Positions 46,391 through 56,927 of a stretch of DNA of 64,000 nucleotides are shown here, piece by piece. The stretch covers positions 37,056,537 to 37,120,536 of the forward strand of contig NC_083868.1 in NCBI RefSeq assembly GCF_032452875.1, written 5' to 3'. The position numbers and the translations under genes were made by a program. Below the pieces are notes generated by a model that saw only the letters and a program-made list of their open reading frames with translations, made no database searches and was not told where the DNA came from. Position 1 is the stretch's first letter, and each line of letters begins with the position of its first letter. Origin of the DNA: Bos javanicus (Eukaryota > Chordata > Mammalia > Artiodactyla > Bovidae).

Positions 46391-46456
46391 AATATGACAT
46401 ATAAAATATTATAAATATATATTACATATATATATAATATGTGTGTGTGTGTGTTC
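46391..46456. repeat. AT-rich and (TG)n microsatellite
   Basis: An AT-alternating run leads into GTGTGTGTGTGTGTG at about 46440-46454, between a BovB tail and a Bov-tA. Confidence 0.85.
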
Positions 46457-46646
46457 AGTCATTCAGTTGTTTCCTAATCTTTGCAACTCCATGAACTATA
46501 GCCCACCCAGCTCCTCTGTCCATGAGATTTTTCAGGCAAGAATACTGGAGTCATTTCTTCCAGGGAATCTTCCCAACCCAGGAATTAAACCCGTATCTCT
46601 TGAGCTGAAGGCAATTTCTTTACCACTGAGCCACCTGGGAAGCCCC
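46457..46646 (-). mobile_element. Bov-tA SINE
   Basis: Antisense, with a short deletion after GGAGTCATTTCTTCCAGGG. It ends in a complete antisense head (CACTGAGCCACCTGGGAAGCCCC). The (TG)n on its left masks any target-site duplication. Confidence 0.93.
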
Positions 46647-47144
46647 GTATGATATTCATACCCATAGAAAATATCCTAACTTGAATAGTCATAGTAATTA
46701 TACTCTGACACATTTAAGAACATTTATTTACCATATATGTGCTCATTTTCAAATGTGTTCATCTTATATCATGTATGCATAAATATATTATATATGTACT
46801 TGAGGAAATACACATAATAAAGCATCTTTGTCATACATATCATTTGTTTTGCAGGCATTCATGTTACCTAGCTGGAGGTCTAGGAATTTTGCAAGGGGAT
46901 GATCAATTATTTAATTTAAATATATAAATTATTCAATTACAAATACAATCACAGCAGGATGCTAAATACTTCACAACCAGAAGCCAAAAGATGCTAACGT
47001 TTCTGTTTCTTAAAAATACAAAACCATAATAATTCGTCTCAGTACAACTTTCATTATTTTAACATTTTAAATATTTACTTTCATGAACAAATGGATCTAA
47101 TGCTGTAATATTACAATTTCACCCTAAAGAGAGAAAGCAAATCT
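46647..47144. other. Unique AT-rich DNA
   Basis: No gene or repeat recognised. Confidence 0.5.
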
Positions 47145-47570
47145 TCTCACAGATGTCCTAGCAGCTGGGTGATGGCCAGCTTTTAGGAGATGGCCCCATA
47201 TACCTTGAGTACGTGGAAGCTATTGATATAGGGGAGCTGTGGTCACGGGCCACACGACTCTCATTCTGTAGTTGGCTATCTGCAGTGTTCCACACGACTC
47301 TCATTCTGTAGTTGGCTATCTGCAGTGTTCCGCATGGTGGTCATAGGATTCCAATAGCAGCCAGGAGATATGTGATTTTCAAGTCCCTACTTGTGTCACT
47401 TTTGCTACTGTGCCATTGGCTGACACGAGTCACATACCGAAGTCTGGATTCAGAGTGGGAGGGCCCTGCAATGGGTGTGGATGCAGGAGGTGGGGAGGAA
47501 TTTGTTCTCTTTTTTGACCAGTACCACAAAGATCATTCCCAAATGTTTACATTCTTCTGAAGGAACCTGC
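47145..47570. repeat. Possible ancient repeat, GC-richer
   Basis: Text such as CATTGGCTGACACGAGTCACAT followed by TGGATTCAGAGTGGGAGGGCC resembles an old mammalian repeat seen in other genomes. I cannot name the family. It contains the 40-bp tandem duplication described separately. Confidence 0.35.
47251..47330. repeat. Perfect 40-bp tandem duplication
   Basis: The 40-bp unit starting CACACGACTCTCATTCTG and ending TGCAGTGTTC is present at 47251-47290 and again, without a mismatch, at 47291-47330. Confidence 0.97.
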
Positions 47571-47829
47571 TTTTCTAAGTCTCCAGGTTTTGAAGTGGAG
47601 ACAAATGAGCATAAGTAGCAGCTTGATTGATATAACCAAAATACAAAGTAAAGTAACATAATTAGTAAATAAAAACGTCAAGGATGATGTGTCATAGAAG
47701 GGCAAGGCAGTGTAAGGGCTCTCAGGGTGGCAGGGTTCCTTGGAAGTATTCATTGTATTTTATATGCCTTCTACTCTAGCTGCAGAAGACCAACATTTTT
47801 TTCTTACTCATACCATCCAGATACAGTAT

Positions 47830-47990
47830 TTTCCAAGTGTGATCTCTGGACTAGCTACAGTAGTGCTACAATGGGACTATCTGAGATGTTTGTGACAAAT
47901 GTGGCTTCCCAATTCCCACTATCAGAAGTTTTTGATTCAGAAAGATGTAGACAGTAATAAAATGATCGGCAATGAGCATTGCACATAATT
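47830..47990. mobile_element. MER5-like hAT-Charlie DNA transposon fragment
   Basis: CCAAGTGTGATCTCTGGACTAGC, then ATCTGAGATGTTTGTGACAAATGTGG and CTATCAGAAGTTTTTGATTCAG follow the MER5A block order (in better copies AGTGTGGTCTCTGGACCAGC). Non-autonomous, old and with uncertain ends. Confidence 0.5.
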
Positions 47991-49544
47991 CTATTAACAA
48001 GAAACACAGCTCCATAGAGCAAGAGCGTGTAGTTCTGAACTGAATTCTCAAAATCTAAGGTCGGCACTGAGGGTTCTAGTGTACTAAATATTACCTAAAG
48101 ATTAAAAGGTGTAATTTTACCTCCAAAAAGAAAACCTTTCTTTTTATTCCTGGTTGAGTTAGATACTAATAGTAATATGCAATCATTTATTTTCTTGCTT
48201 GCTTGTTAAAGTCTCAAGATATTTCTCCTACTTCTAGATGCCCAGATGTGTAATGTATCCCCTCATAGAAGAAACAAGAATACTATTTACACTTCAAAAT
48301 TACTTTTAAACCTTAAAATTCATAATTTACTAAATAAGAATACCTTTCAGCATCAAAACTGAAGCCTATAAAAATGAAATCAATGAATTTTCATGATATC
48401 TGAATATTAAAAACATCTGCTATTTATTGTTTATAACTTCCAGGATTATTTTTTGTAAATGTTGAAAGTGATAATATTCTTCCAAACTCACTTTTGTTTT
48501 TTCAGGGAGATTTTTCAAAAACCTGTGGCCGACCACTCTAATATTATAGATTAAAAAATGCAAGTAGTTTTTAAGCATGATGCCATGGAACAGAAAACAA
48601 AAATAGAAGTCAGATGTGTGACTTCCTATAAAGTATTCTTTTAACAACACATTTCAAGGCACTAAACTAGGCATGGAAATGATCTGAGAAATGATCTGAG
48701 AAGTCTCTTTTCCTAAGGCTATCCATATGTTGGGGTAGGCTTGGATCCAGTCCTGCCTAGAAATTGGGGAACTAACTAATGAGCCCTGGTGTTTCTTCCT
48801 GCTGATAATTCTATATCATTATAAATCTTGTAAGATACACCATTCCCTAAACAGGTTTTGAATAGTTGAACATTCACTTGTTACAGAAGCAGACAATCCA
48901 CCCTCACTATAATAACTTTCAAAACTAACTTATAAAATCACCTTATTTACCTATCTAAATCTAGTGTTGACGTTTCTGAAGTTGAAATGTTGAGGTACAT
49001 GAGCTCTAATCAGAGTGGGGAGAAGGCAAGAACAGATTGTCTTTAACATCAGGCAAGAGTGTTATCTTGGACTGTCTTCTCAGCCTGAGGTGCTTTGACA
49101 CTTCTTTCTAACACACCTAAAAATACTCTTATTTTCCCCTCCTTCTGCTGCAGTCACAAGCATTAAGTCAATTGGAAAGGCATATAATCTATCTTTTGAA
49201 TATATCAATGAGCAGTATCCTTGAAGACCTAACAACGTTGCCTTCATTGAGAAAGCATAAACAACTGTACAAAGAATGAATATTTTTCTTAAATCATACA
49301 AACAAAAAATGGAAAACAAAAGAATGTATATCTCTTTACCAAAAAGTACATATAAATTAAGACTGTTCTTTTATATATACAAATAATAAGAAAAGCAGAG
49401 AAAATATATTTGACTCTTGGGAGAATCAATTATAAACATGTTAAAAAATAATAGTATTTTGAAAATATTAATCATATACCCAAAATAAATAGCTAAATAA
49501 ATCTACATTTTAAGCATCAAAGGATACACATTGCAAGCCTTTTC
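47991..49544. other. Unique AT-rich DNA, no gene recognised
   Basis: A small direct repeat (AAATGATCTGAGA twice near 48677-48701). No open frame with a known domain. Confidence 0.5.
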
Positions 49545-49602
49545 ATTCATTGTCTTAATCATTCAAAATATAATTATTGAGCATTTATTGTGTGCTAGCA
49601 TT

Positions 49603-49793
49603 GGGCTTCCCTTGTGGCTCAGCTAATAAAGAATCTGCCTGTAATTCAGGAGACCTGGGTTCGATCCCTGAGCTGGGAATCTCCTTTGGAGAAGGGAAAG
49701 TCTATCCACTCCAGTAGTCTGGGCTGGAGAATTCCATGGACTGTATAGTCCATGGGATTGCAAAGAGTCAGACATGACTGAGCGACTTTCACT
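49603..49793 (+). mobile_element. Bov-tA SINE
   Basis: Sense copy with an intact B-box GGTTCGATCCC at 49658-49668 and a head GGCTTCCCTTGTGGCTCAG. It ends ACTGAGCGACTTTCACTTAC. CATTG on both sides is a minimal candidate target-site duplication. Confidence 0.94.
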
Positions 49794-49861
49794 TACTTAA
49801 GACATTGTACAAATGCTGGGAACACAGAGCCAATATCCAAGAATTTACTAACTAGTCATGT

Positions 49862-50076
49862 GTGTGTGCATGCTCTGTAACTCAGTCATGTCCAACTCTT
49901 TGCGACCCCATGGACTTTAGCCTCCCAGGTTCCTCTGTCCATGGAATTCTCCAGGTAAGAATACTGCCATTTACTCTTCGAGAGAATCTTGCCAAACCAG
50001 GTATCAAACCCATGTCTCTTGTGTCCCTTTGCATTGGCAGGTGGATTCTTTACCACTGAGCCACCTGAGAAGCCCC
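49862..50076 (-). mobile_element. Bov-tA SINE
   Basis: Antisense copy starting after a GT-rich run and ending CACTGAGCCACCTGAGAAGCCCC. CTAGT occurs just outside both ends. With the sense copy 70 bp away it makes an inverted SINE pair inside one older repeat. Confidence 0.94.
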
Positions 50077-50404
50077 ATTATCTAGTGGTAGAGGCACATA
50101 TATTAATGTGATCAAAATCACAAAGAAAAATATAAGAGGGTTGATAACAAATACCATGGCTTTATAGTCTGAGGATCAAGCAAAGCTTCAGAGAGAAAAG
50201 CATTCGAACTCAGATCATGTTGCATTCTACGAAGGCAATCACAATCCTTCCTGTCTGAATTACTATCTATGTTCCCTTAGCAATCCATGTTATATTATAT
50301 CAGTCACAGAACTTGATAAAATTGTTTTCTGTTTTGATTTCTAGATTTGAGTAAGGAGTTTCATACGGGGAATGGACTATATATTTTTAGTCTTGTTAAC
50401 CTCA

Positions 50405-50821
50405 TGTAGTAATGTATGGATGTGAGAGCTGGACTATAAAGAAAGCTGAGGGCTGAAGAATTGATGCTTTTGAACTGTGGTGTTGGAGAAGACTCTTGAG
50501 AGTCCCTTGGACTGCAAGGACTTCCAAGCAGTCCATCCTAAAGGAAATCACTCCTGAATATTCATTGGAAGGACTGATGGTGAAGCTGAAACTCCAATAC
50601 TTTGGCCACCTGATGCGAAGAACTGACTCATTTGAAAAGACCCTGAGACTGGGAAAGATTGAAGGCGAGAGGAGAAAGGGACGGCAGAGGATGAGATGGT
50701 TGGATGGCATCACGGACTCTATGGACATGAGTTTGAGTAAACTCTGAGAGTCGGTGATGGACACGGAGGCGGGGCGTGCTGCACTCCATGGGGTAACTAA
50801 GAGTTGGACATGACTGAACTG
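50405..50821 (+). mobile_element. BovB LINE, last 417 bp, sense
   Basis: Starts at the MYGCES-type block (TAATGTATGGATGTGAGAGC) and ends GGACATGACTGAACTG. An exact 7-bp target-site duplication AACCTCA lies at 50398-50404 and 50822-50828. A frame at 50496-50747 keeps MRVPWTARTSKQSILKEI. Confidence 0.95.
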
Positions 50822-50828
50822 AACCTCA

Positions 50829-51579
50829 GCTCATGAAATAATGAAACCCATCAATAAATAAATGGCTATCAAATGAATGAATGACTTAAATTGATAATTA
50901 TGTAATATAGTTGAATATTAATATTTTTAATCTCTGCAAATATGCATTTATAGATATTATTATTTTATCAACTGGCACCAAAGTTCTTCATAAGGAGGAA
51001 ATGCTATTTAGGAAATTAAACTCCTTTGATGTGAAAAATGAGACCCTGAGGCTATACTGTGAAAACAAACAGCAAATAAAACTAATAGCTAAACTTCTAT
51101 GAATAAAATATGATGATGAAACATTTGGAAGTAGGAAAGTAGAAAAAGGAGAAAGAAAAAAGTTCGAGCGAAGACATATGAGGAGACTGAAGACTAGTTA
51201 GAAAGATGACCAGGCAGAATTTTGCAGGGACAGAGTGACAAGAAAAATATCTTAAGTCACAAGAATGCCTAACAAGCAATTTAAAATTATTTGCATTTGT
51301 GTGCTATAAAATTCCCTCTGTTTCCTGAAACTCAGTAAATTGTATCACAAATGCAAGTATTTTGTCTTATCTTTGGAAAATCCAAGTAAAGTCTGAATTT
51401 CAATTATGGGGCAATGTAAAGAAGAGAAGAGAATGGCCATGAAAGATGAGATGCAATCGAGATTAATAGTTTATTAAGAGGACTTCAGATCCTGGATATT
51501 ATGGAGTTATTGGTACTGGACCAACTATCTTACAGCAAACAGCCATAAAACTGGACACAGTATATGAGCCACTTGCTTT
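50829..51579. other. Unique AT-rich DNA
   Basis: Purine-rich near 51120-51200. No gene recognised. Confidence 0.5.
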
Positions 51580-52084
51580 TATTACTCAAAGTATAATTAT
51601 TGAGCCCTTTCTCTGGGCTAGTCACTGTGCAAGTGATGACAACAGTGACACATCTGTGATCTCTGAGAGGATGTAAACCACGAAAAGAGCCTCCTGTCTC
51701 CCCTGGGCAATTCTATATTTGTAGTGCATGAAGTTGGAATCCAAGTAGGGCAGGTAAGTCCTGCTGAGATGAGATCAGAGCTTGGGACAACTGATGTGGC
51801 TGGAGATGGAACTGTGCAGGAGGAAGTACAAAGGTCTCTTCCTGTATCCTAGGGCGAGAGCTGGCCTGCATAAATGCAGGGCTGGGTTATCAGGAAGAAA
51901 TTGCTACTGGATTGGAAACGGAATTAAGCTCTGAGAGGTAAACCAGAACTAGCAGATGTTGGGGGACTGGCCTAGCACAAAGAAATCCAGGGCCATTTAA
52001 ATTCTTAAGCAAATCAAAAATTGAACAGTCTAAATCAAAGTTTAGTAATTAAAAAAATTGAACAGTCATTCCCTAATGACCTAC
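51580..52084 (+). repeat. Probable ancient dispersed repeat and unique DNA
   Basis: TCAAAGTATAATTATTGAGCCCTTTCTCTGGGC starts like the old repeat at 49.5 kb. The following GA-rich text (51720-51960) may be its body, but the assignment is weak. Confidence 0.4.
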
Positions 52085-52204
52085 ATAAGAACAGAATCTT
52101 AAAAAGAGCAGATACATGTATATGTACAATTGATTCACTTTGCTGTACAGCAGAAAGTACCATTACACTTTAAATCAACTATACTCCAATAAGAATTTAA
52201 AAAA
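52085..52204 (+). mobile_element. L1 3' end fragment
   Basis: TTGATTCACTTTGCTGTACAGC, ATCAACTATACTCCAATAAG and an A-rich tail are the end of an artiodactyl L1 3' UTR, truncated to about 110 bp. Confidence 0.75.
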
Positions 52205-52340
52205 TATTCAACAACTGCTTATCAGCTACATACTCTATGTGAAGTATTGTGTTAGCCTGGAGGAATACAAAGATCTACCAGGTATTATTTCTACTGTCAA
52301 GGAATTTACAATATAGTGACTGAAGTAATATTGAATAAGG
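52205..52340 (+). repeat. Ancient dispersed repeat
   Basis: CAACAACTGCTTATCAGCTACATACTC, then TAGCCTGGAGGAATACAAAG and TGTCAAGGAATTTACAATATAGTG follow the block order of the unnamed old repeat. Confidence 0.5.
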
Positions 52341-53223
52341 ACCTCACTGAAGAGAATGGTCTTCTCTACGTCTCCTTTAACAAAGCCTAAAATCAAGAGT
52401 TGAAGAGATCCACACTTTGGAGTTTTAGACTTTTCAAATTTGAAGCATTTGAGGAATGCTGGGATTCTTACAGATTGACCTTCAAAAAGTGTAAAAATAA
52501 GCCTGCAAAGTTTCAAGATGATCATCTAGTAATTATATTGTATATTAGACAAATTAATCTTCTCCAGAGAAAAAATAACAGAATCTAAAGTTTGTATAAT
52601 GCATCTGCACAATAGCCAGAATACAATCAGAAATGTGACCCTCATTTAGGAAAGATATCATTTAAGAGAAACTAAGCCTGAACATTTTAAGGAGGCTAAT
52701 ATAAATATGCTCAAAAATTAAAAGAAAATGTAATCATCAAATTAATGAGAGCTTTTTTTTTTTGGCTTTAGTGAGTCAATAGGGATTTCAACAGAAAACT
52801 ATAAAATTAGAAACTAATAAAAAATCAAATAAAAATTATAAAATAAAAGAAATTAAAATGTAAAACTCACTGGATATGTTTTATAGCATACTGGAGATAC
52901 TGGAAGACAACATGTGAGGATTTAAAGAAAGGTTAATAGAAAAAATTCAATTTAAGAAACAGAGGGAAAAGTGAGGCAAAAATTGTACACTTCTTGTATT
53001 ATTCCTAGTATTGACAATTTCTCCAAGGTCTGCTTCCAATTTTGGGGACTGGAGTAGAAACTTGTATCTGGGCCCTGGATGCACTTGTCACTGCTGTGGT
53101 GGGGTTGTTACAGGCCCTCTCTGCAGACAAAACTGGAGAATATTTATGTGTATATTAACACATCATATACAAACATCTATAATTCTTTCTCTAATCACCA
53201 GGATCTATATTAAGCTATATACA
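52341..53223. other. Unique AT-rich DNA, no gene recognised
   Basis: A T-run lies at 52753-52764. GC content rises at 53030-53130 (GGGCCCTGGATGCACTTG, TGCTGTGGTGGGG) with no recognised feature. Confidence 0.5.
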
Positions 53224-53446
53224 GGGCTTCCCTGTGGCTCAGCTAGTGAAGAATCCACCTTCAAGGAGGGAGACCCGAATTCCATTCCTGTGTCAGGAAG
53301 ATCCTCTGGAGAAGGAAATGGCTACCCACTCCAGTACTCTTGCCTAGAGAATTCCATGGACAGAGGAGCCTGGCAGGCTGCAGTCTACGGGGTCCCAAAG
53401 AGTTGGGCATGACTGAGAGATGACTGAGAGACTAACACTGTCACTT
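53224..53446 (+). mobile_element. Bov-tA SINE
   Basis: Sense copy. The B-box is degraded (GAATTCCATTCCTG). The 3' block has a duplicated word (GACTGAGAGATGACTGAGAG at 53412-53431), a small slip in the tail. Confidence 0.94.
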
Positions 53447-53619
53447 TTTTCAAGCACTGTCTCTAATTTAGCACTGCATACTTCATCCTATTCTCCTCCC
53501 TTTGCTTTACTGTTAGCTTTCTTTTCCAGCAGTCCTGGGTTCTAACATTGCCCATATCCATTCACTTATTTGTTCATTCCTAGTAAATAGTACAGTGGTT
53601 TCACAATTCTTAACCTATC

Positions 53620-53927
53620 AGATCAGATCAGTCGCTCAGTCGTGTCCGACTCTCTGCGACCCCATGAATCGCAGCATGCCACGCCTCCCTGTCCATCACC
53701 AACTCCCGGAGTTCACTGAGACTCACATCCATCGAGTCAGTGATGCCATCCAGCCATCTCATCCTCTGTCATCCCCTTCTCCTCCTGCCCCCAATCCCTC
53801 CCAGCATCAGAGTCTTTTCCAATGAGTCAACTCTTCGCATGAGGTGGCCAAAGTACTGGAGTTTCAGCTTTAGCATCATTCCTTCCAAAGAAATCCCAGG
53901 GCTGATCTTCTTCAGAATGGACTCGTG
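53620..53927 (-). mobile_element. BovB LINE 3' end, antisense
   Basis: Begins with a variant tail (CAGATCAGATCAGTCGCTCAG) and is truncated after about 300 bp at the antisense of MDS-LEEI. The text is close to the young BovB type (TGAATCGCAGCATGCC; CCCCCAATCCCTCCCAGC). Confidence 0.94.
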
Positions 53928-54121
53928 CAAAAAAAGTTTACCAATTAGGGCACAGTACTTATATACAATTCCTTTGGCTTTAATACTACAAATTCTACTC
54001 ATTTCCAGAATGACTTAGGTCAGTATTCCCCACCTACCATGCATCACTTTAGTGGAAATATGGCATACATTTGCAACCCAGTTAGATTATTTTGTCTATA
54101 TTTGTATTTCTTCCTAGATCC

Positions 54122-55533
54122 TAAAAGATGATGCTGTGAAAGTGCTGCACTCAATATGCCAGCAAATTTGAAAAACTCAGCAGTGGCCACAGGACTGGAA
54201 AAGGTTAGTTTTCATTTCAATCCCAAAGAAAGGCAATGCCAAAGAATGTTTAAACTACCACACAATTGCACTCATCTCACATGCTAGCAAAGTAATGCTC
54301 AAAATCCTCCAAGCAAAGCTTAAACACTATATGAACCATGAACTTCCAGATGTTCAAACTGGATTTAGAAAAGGCAGAGGAACAAGAGATCAAAATGCAA
54401 CATCTGTTACATCATAGAAAAAGCAAGAGAGTTCCAGAAAGCATCTACTTCTGCTTTATTGACTATGCCAAAACTGTTGACTATGTGGATCATAATAAAC
54501 TGTGGAAAATTCTTAAAGAGATGGGAATATCAGACCACCTGACCTGCCTCTTGAGAAACTTGTATGCAGGTTAGGAAGCAACAATTAAAACTGGACATGG
54601 AACAATAGACTGGTTCCAGATAGGAAAAGGAGTACTTCAAGGCTGTATCTTGTCACCCTGCTTATTTAACTTATATGCAGAGTACATCATGAGAAACGTG
54701 GGGCTGGAGGAAGCACAAGCTGGAATCAAGATAGCCGGAAGAAATATCAATAACCTCAGATATGCAGATGACATCATCCTTATGGCAGAAAGCAAAGCAG
54801 AACTAAAGAGCCTCCTGAAATTGAAAGAGGAGAGTGAAAATGTTGGCTTAAGGTTCAACATTCAGAAAACTAAGATCATGGCTCTAGTCCCATCACTTCA
54901 TGGCAAATAGATGGGGAAACAGTGGAAACAGTAAGAGATTTTATTTTCTTGGGCTCCAAAATCACGGCAGTTGGTGACTGCAGCCATGAAATTAAAAGAC
55001 ACTTGCTCCTTGGAAGAAAAATTATGACCAAACTAGACAGCATATTAAAAAGCAGAAACATTACTTTGCAAACAATGGTCCATCTAGTCAAGGCTATGGG
55101 TTTTCCAGTGGTCATGTATGGATGTGAGAGTTGGACTATAAAGAAAGCTGAGCTCTGAAAAACTGATGCTTTTGAACTGTGGTGTTGGATAAGACTCTTG
55201 AGAGTCCCATCAACTGCAAGGAGATCCAACCAGTGCATCCTAAAGGAAATCATTCCTGAATATTCATTGGAAGGACTGACACTGAAGCTGAAACTCCAAT
55301 CCTTTGGCCCCCTGATGTGAAGAACTGACTCATTTGAAAAGGCCCTGATGCTGGGAAAGATTGAAGCTGGGAGGAGAAGGGGATGACAGGATGAGATGGT
55401 TGGATGGCATCACTGACTGATGGACATGAGTTTGTGTAAGCTCCAGTGATGGACAGGGAAGCCTGGCGTGCTGCAGTCCATGGGGTCACAAAGAGTCAGA
55501 AACGACTGAGTGACTGAACTGAACTGAACTGAA
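54122..55533 (+). mobile_element. BovB LINE, sense, with most of the RT
   Basis: Begins at the start of the reverse transcriptase (CTAAAAGATGATGCTGTGAAAG) and ends in a CTGAA tail. Motif A is altered (FIDYAKTVDYVDH), while YADD is intact in the frame 54650-54910 (NLRYADDIILMAESKAELKSLL). Stops lie at AATTTGAAAAA near 54166 and at CAGGTTAGGAAGC near 54569, and there are frameshifts near 54400. An 8-bp target-site duplication CTAGATCC lies at 54114-54121 and 55534-55541. Confidence 0.95.
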
Positions 55534-55603
55534 CTAGATCCCTCAACCTATGGTTTGGTTTTTATTTTCCATGAAAAGTCATAGATGCATATTATAAGCA
55601 CTA

Positions 55604-55737
55604 CGCTGCTGCTGCTGCTAAGTCACTTCAGTCGTGTCCGACTCTGTGTGACCCCATAGACGGCAGCCCACTAGGCTCCTCTGTCCCTGGGATTCTCCAG
55701 GCAAGAATACTGGAGGGGGTTGCCATTGCCTTCTCCG
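55604..55737 (-). mobile_element. Bov-A SINE monomer
   Basis: Antisense right-hand Bov-A monomer, starting with its (CTG)n tail and ending GCCATTGCCTTCTCCG. An exact 11-bp target-site duplication TATAAGCACTA lies at 55593-55603 and 55738-55748. Confidence 0.96.
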
Positions 55738-55879
55738 TATAAGCACTATAGCTGCTATTTAAATACTAACTTTTAACTAAGGTAATAATCTAATACAGTT
55801 GATAAAATGGAATGCTCTACAATATCCTATTGTCCAGAGAGAGATCAGGGAAACAGGAAGGTGGAAGACAAACACAGAA

Positions 55880-56660
55880 GAAAAAAAAAATAGCAAGATG
55901 ATTGATTTAAACTCAACCATATCAAAAACTGGGGCTTTCCAAGTGGCGCTAGTGGTGAAGAATCCACCTGCCAATGCAAGAGACTCAAGAGACCTGGGTT
56001 TGATTCCTGGGTCCAGAAGATCCCCTGGAGTAGGTAGTGGCAACCCACTGCATTATTCTTGCTGGAAAATTCCATGGACAGAGGAGCCTGCTGGGCTATA
56101 TTCCATGGGGTTGCAGAGTCAGATATGACTGTACAACTGAGTGCATATCAATAATTACGTTAAATGTAGATGAACATAATATTTCAATCAAAAGGAAAGC
56201 AATTTATTGAGTCAGTGAAAAGCAAGACCTAACTCTCTTGTTTCTGAAAGAAACAGATGTTAAACATAAAGAAGTGAACAATTTGAAATTAAAGGGATGG
56301 AAAAAGATTTATCATACAAACTGTACACATAAGAAAGATGTTCTGTCTGTATTAACCTGTGTTAATATCAGATAACTTAGACTGCAAGCCAAAGAATATA
56401 ATAAAGAAAGAGGGGTATTTAATAATGATTAAAGGGGCAATTCATCAGGAAGACACAATAATCCTAAATATGCATGACTTAATAACAGAGTTTCAAAATT
56501 CATGAAGCAATGCTGACAGAACAAAATTGAGAGAAATGGAGAAATCTACAGCTATAGCTAAAGATTTTTAACAGTCCCTTCTCAATAATTGATAAAATAG
56601 TAGACAAAAAATCAGAAAGGATTTAAACAACACCTTCAGTATGGATCTCCAAAATAAAAC
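55880..56660 (+). mobile_element. Old L1 (L1M-type) ORF2 fragment, split by Bov-tA
   Basis: GATTTAAACTCAACCATATCAA on the left joins ATAATTACGTTAAATGTAGATG on the right. The element continues AAGCAAGACCTAAC, GGATGGAAAAAGATTTATCA, GGGGCAATTCATCAGGAAGAC and TCTCAATAATTGATAAAATAGTAGAC. These are blocks of the ORF2 5' (endonuclease) region of old mammalian L1. Many indels, no open frame. Confidence 0.78.
55926..56143 (+). mobile_element. Bov-tA SINE inside old L1
   Basis: Sense copy related to the one at 6727 (both share the CAAGTGGCGCTAGTG-type head and TTCTTGCTGGAAAATT). An exact 8-bp target-site duplication CATATCAA lies at 55918-55925 and 56144-56151. Confidence 0.95.
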
Positions 56661-56927
56661 CCTGAACAAGAGTTTGGGGTGCCAGACAACATTTGGAGGA
56701 AGAAGGAAATAGAATTGGATAAGAAAAGAAGTCAAACTGTGACATAGGTCTGACAAATTCTGAGACTTATCCAGTGCAGAGCTCTGGAGAAAATATTTCC
56801 AGTAAGAATTACCCACAGCAAGCTGAGTTAGCAGTGTCTTTATCCTAGCACCACTCTTAGTTACTGCCTGTGAGCATTCCCAGGGAAAAATATGACCTCT
56901 GGTGAGGCAACTCTTGCAGTTGAGAAC

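Larger units (their letters stand above)
49545..50200 (+). repeat. Ancient dispersed repeat split by two Bov-tA SINEs
   Basis: 49545-49602 (AATATAATTATTGAGCATTTATTGTGTGCTAGCA), 49794-49861 (TGCTGGGAACACAGAGCCAATATCC) and 50077-50200 join into one copy of the unnamed old repeat when both SINEs are removed. Confidence 0.55.

Noticed and set aside
47312..47560. 82-residue plus frame near the 40-bp duplication
   Set aside because: It overlaps open frames on the opposite strand and lies in what looks like an ancient repeat; no recognisable domain.
49603..49793. Functional tRNA gene (tRNA-like head with A- and B-box)
   Set aside because: The head is part of a Bov-tA SINE. It lacks a complete cloverleaf with anticodon and acceptor stems and has the Bov-A body attached.
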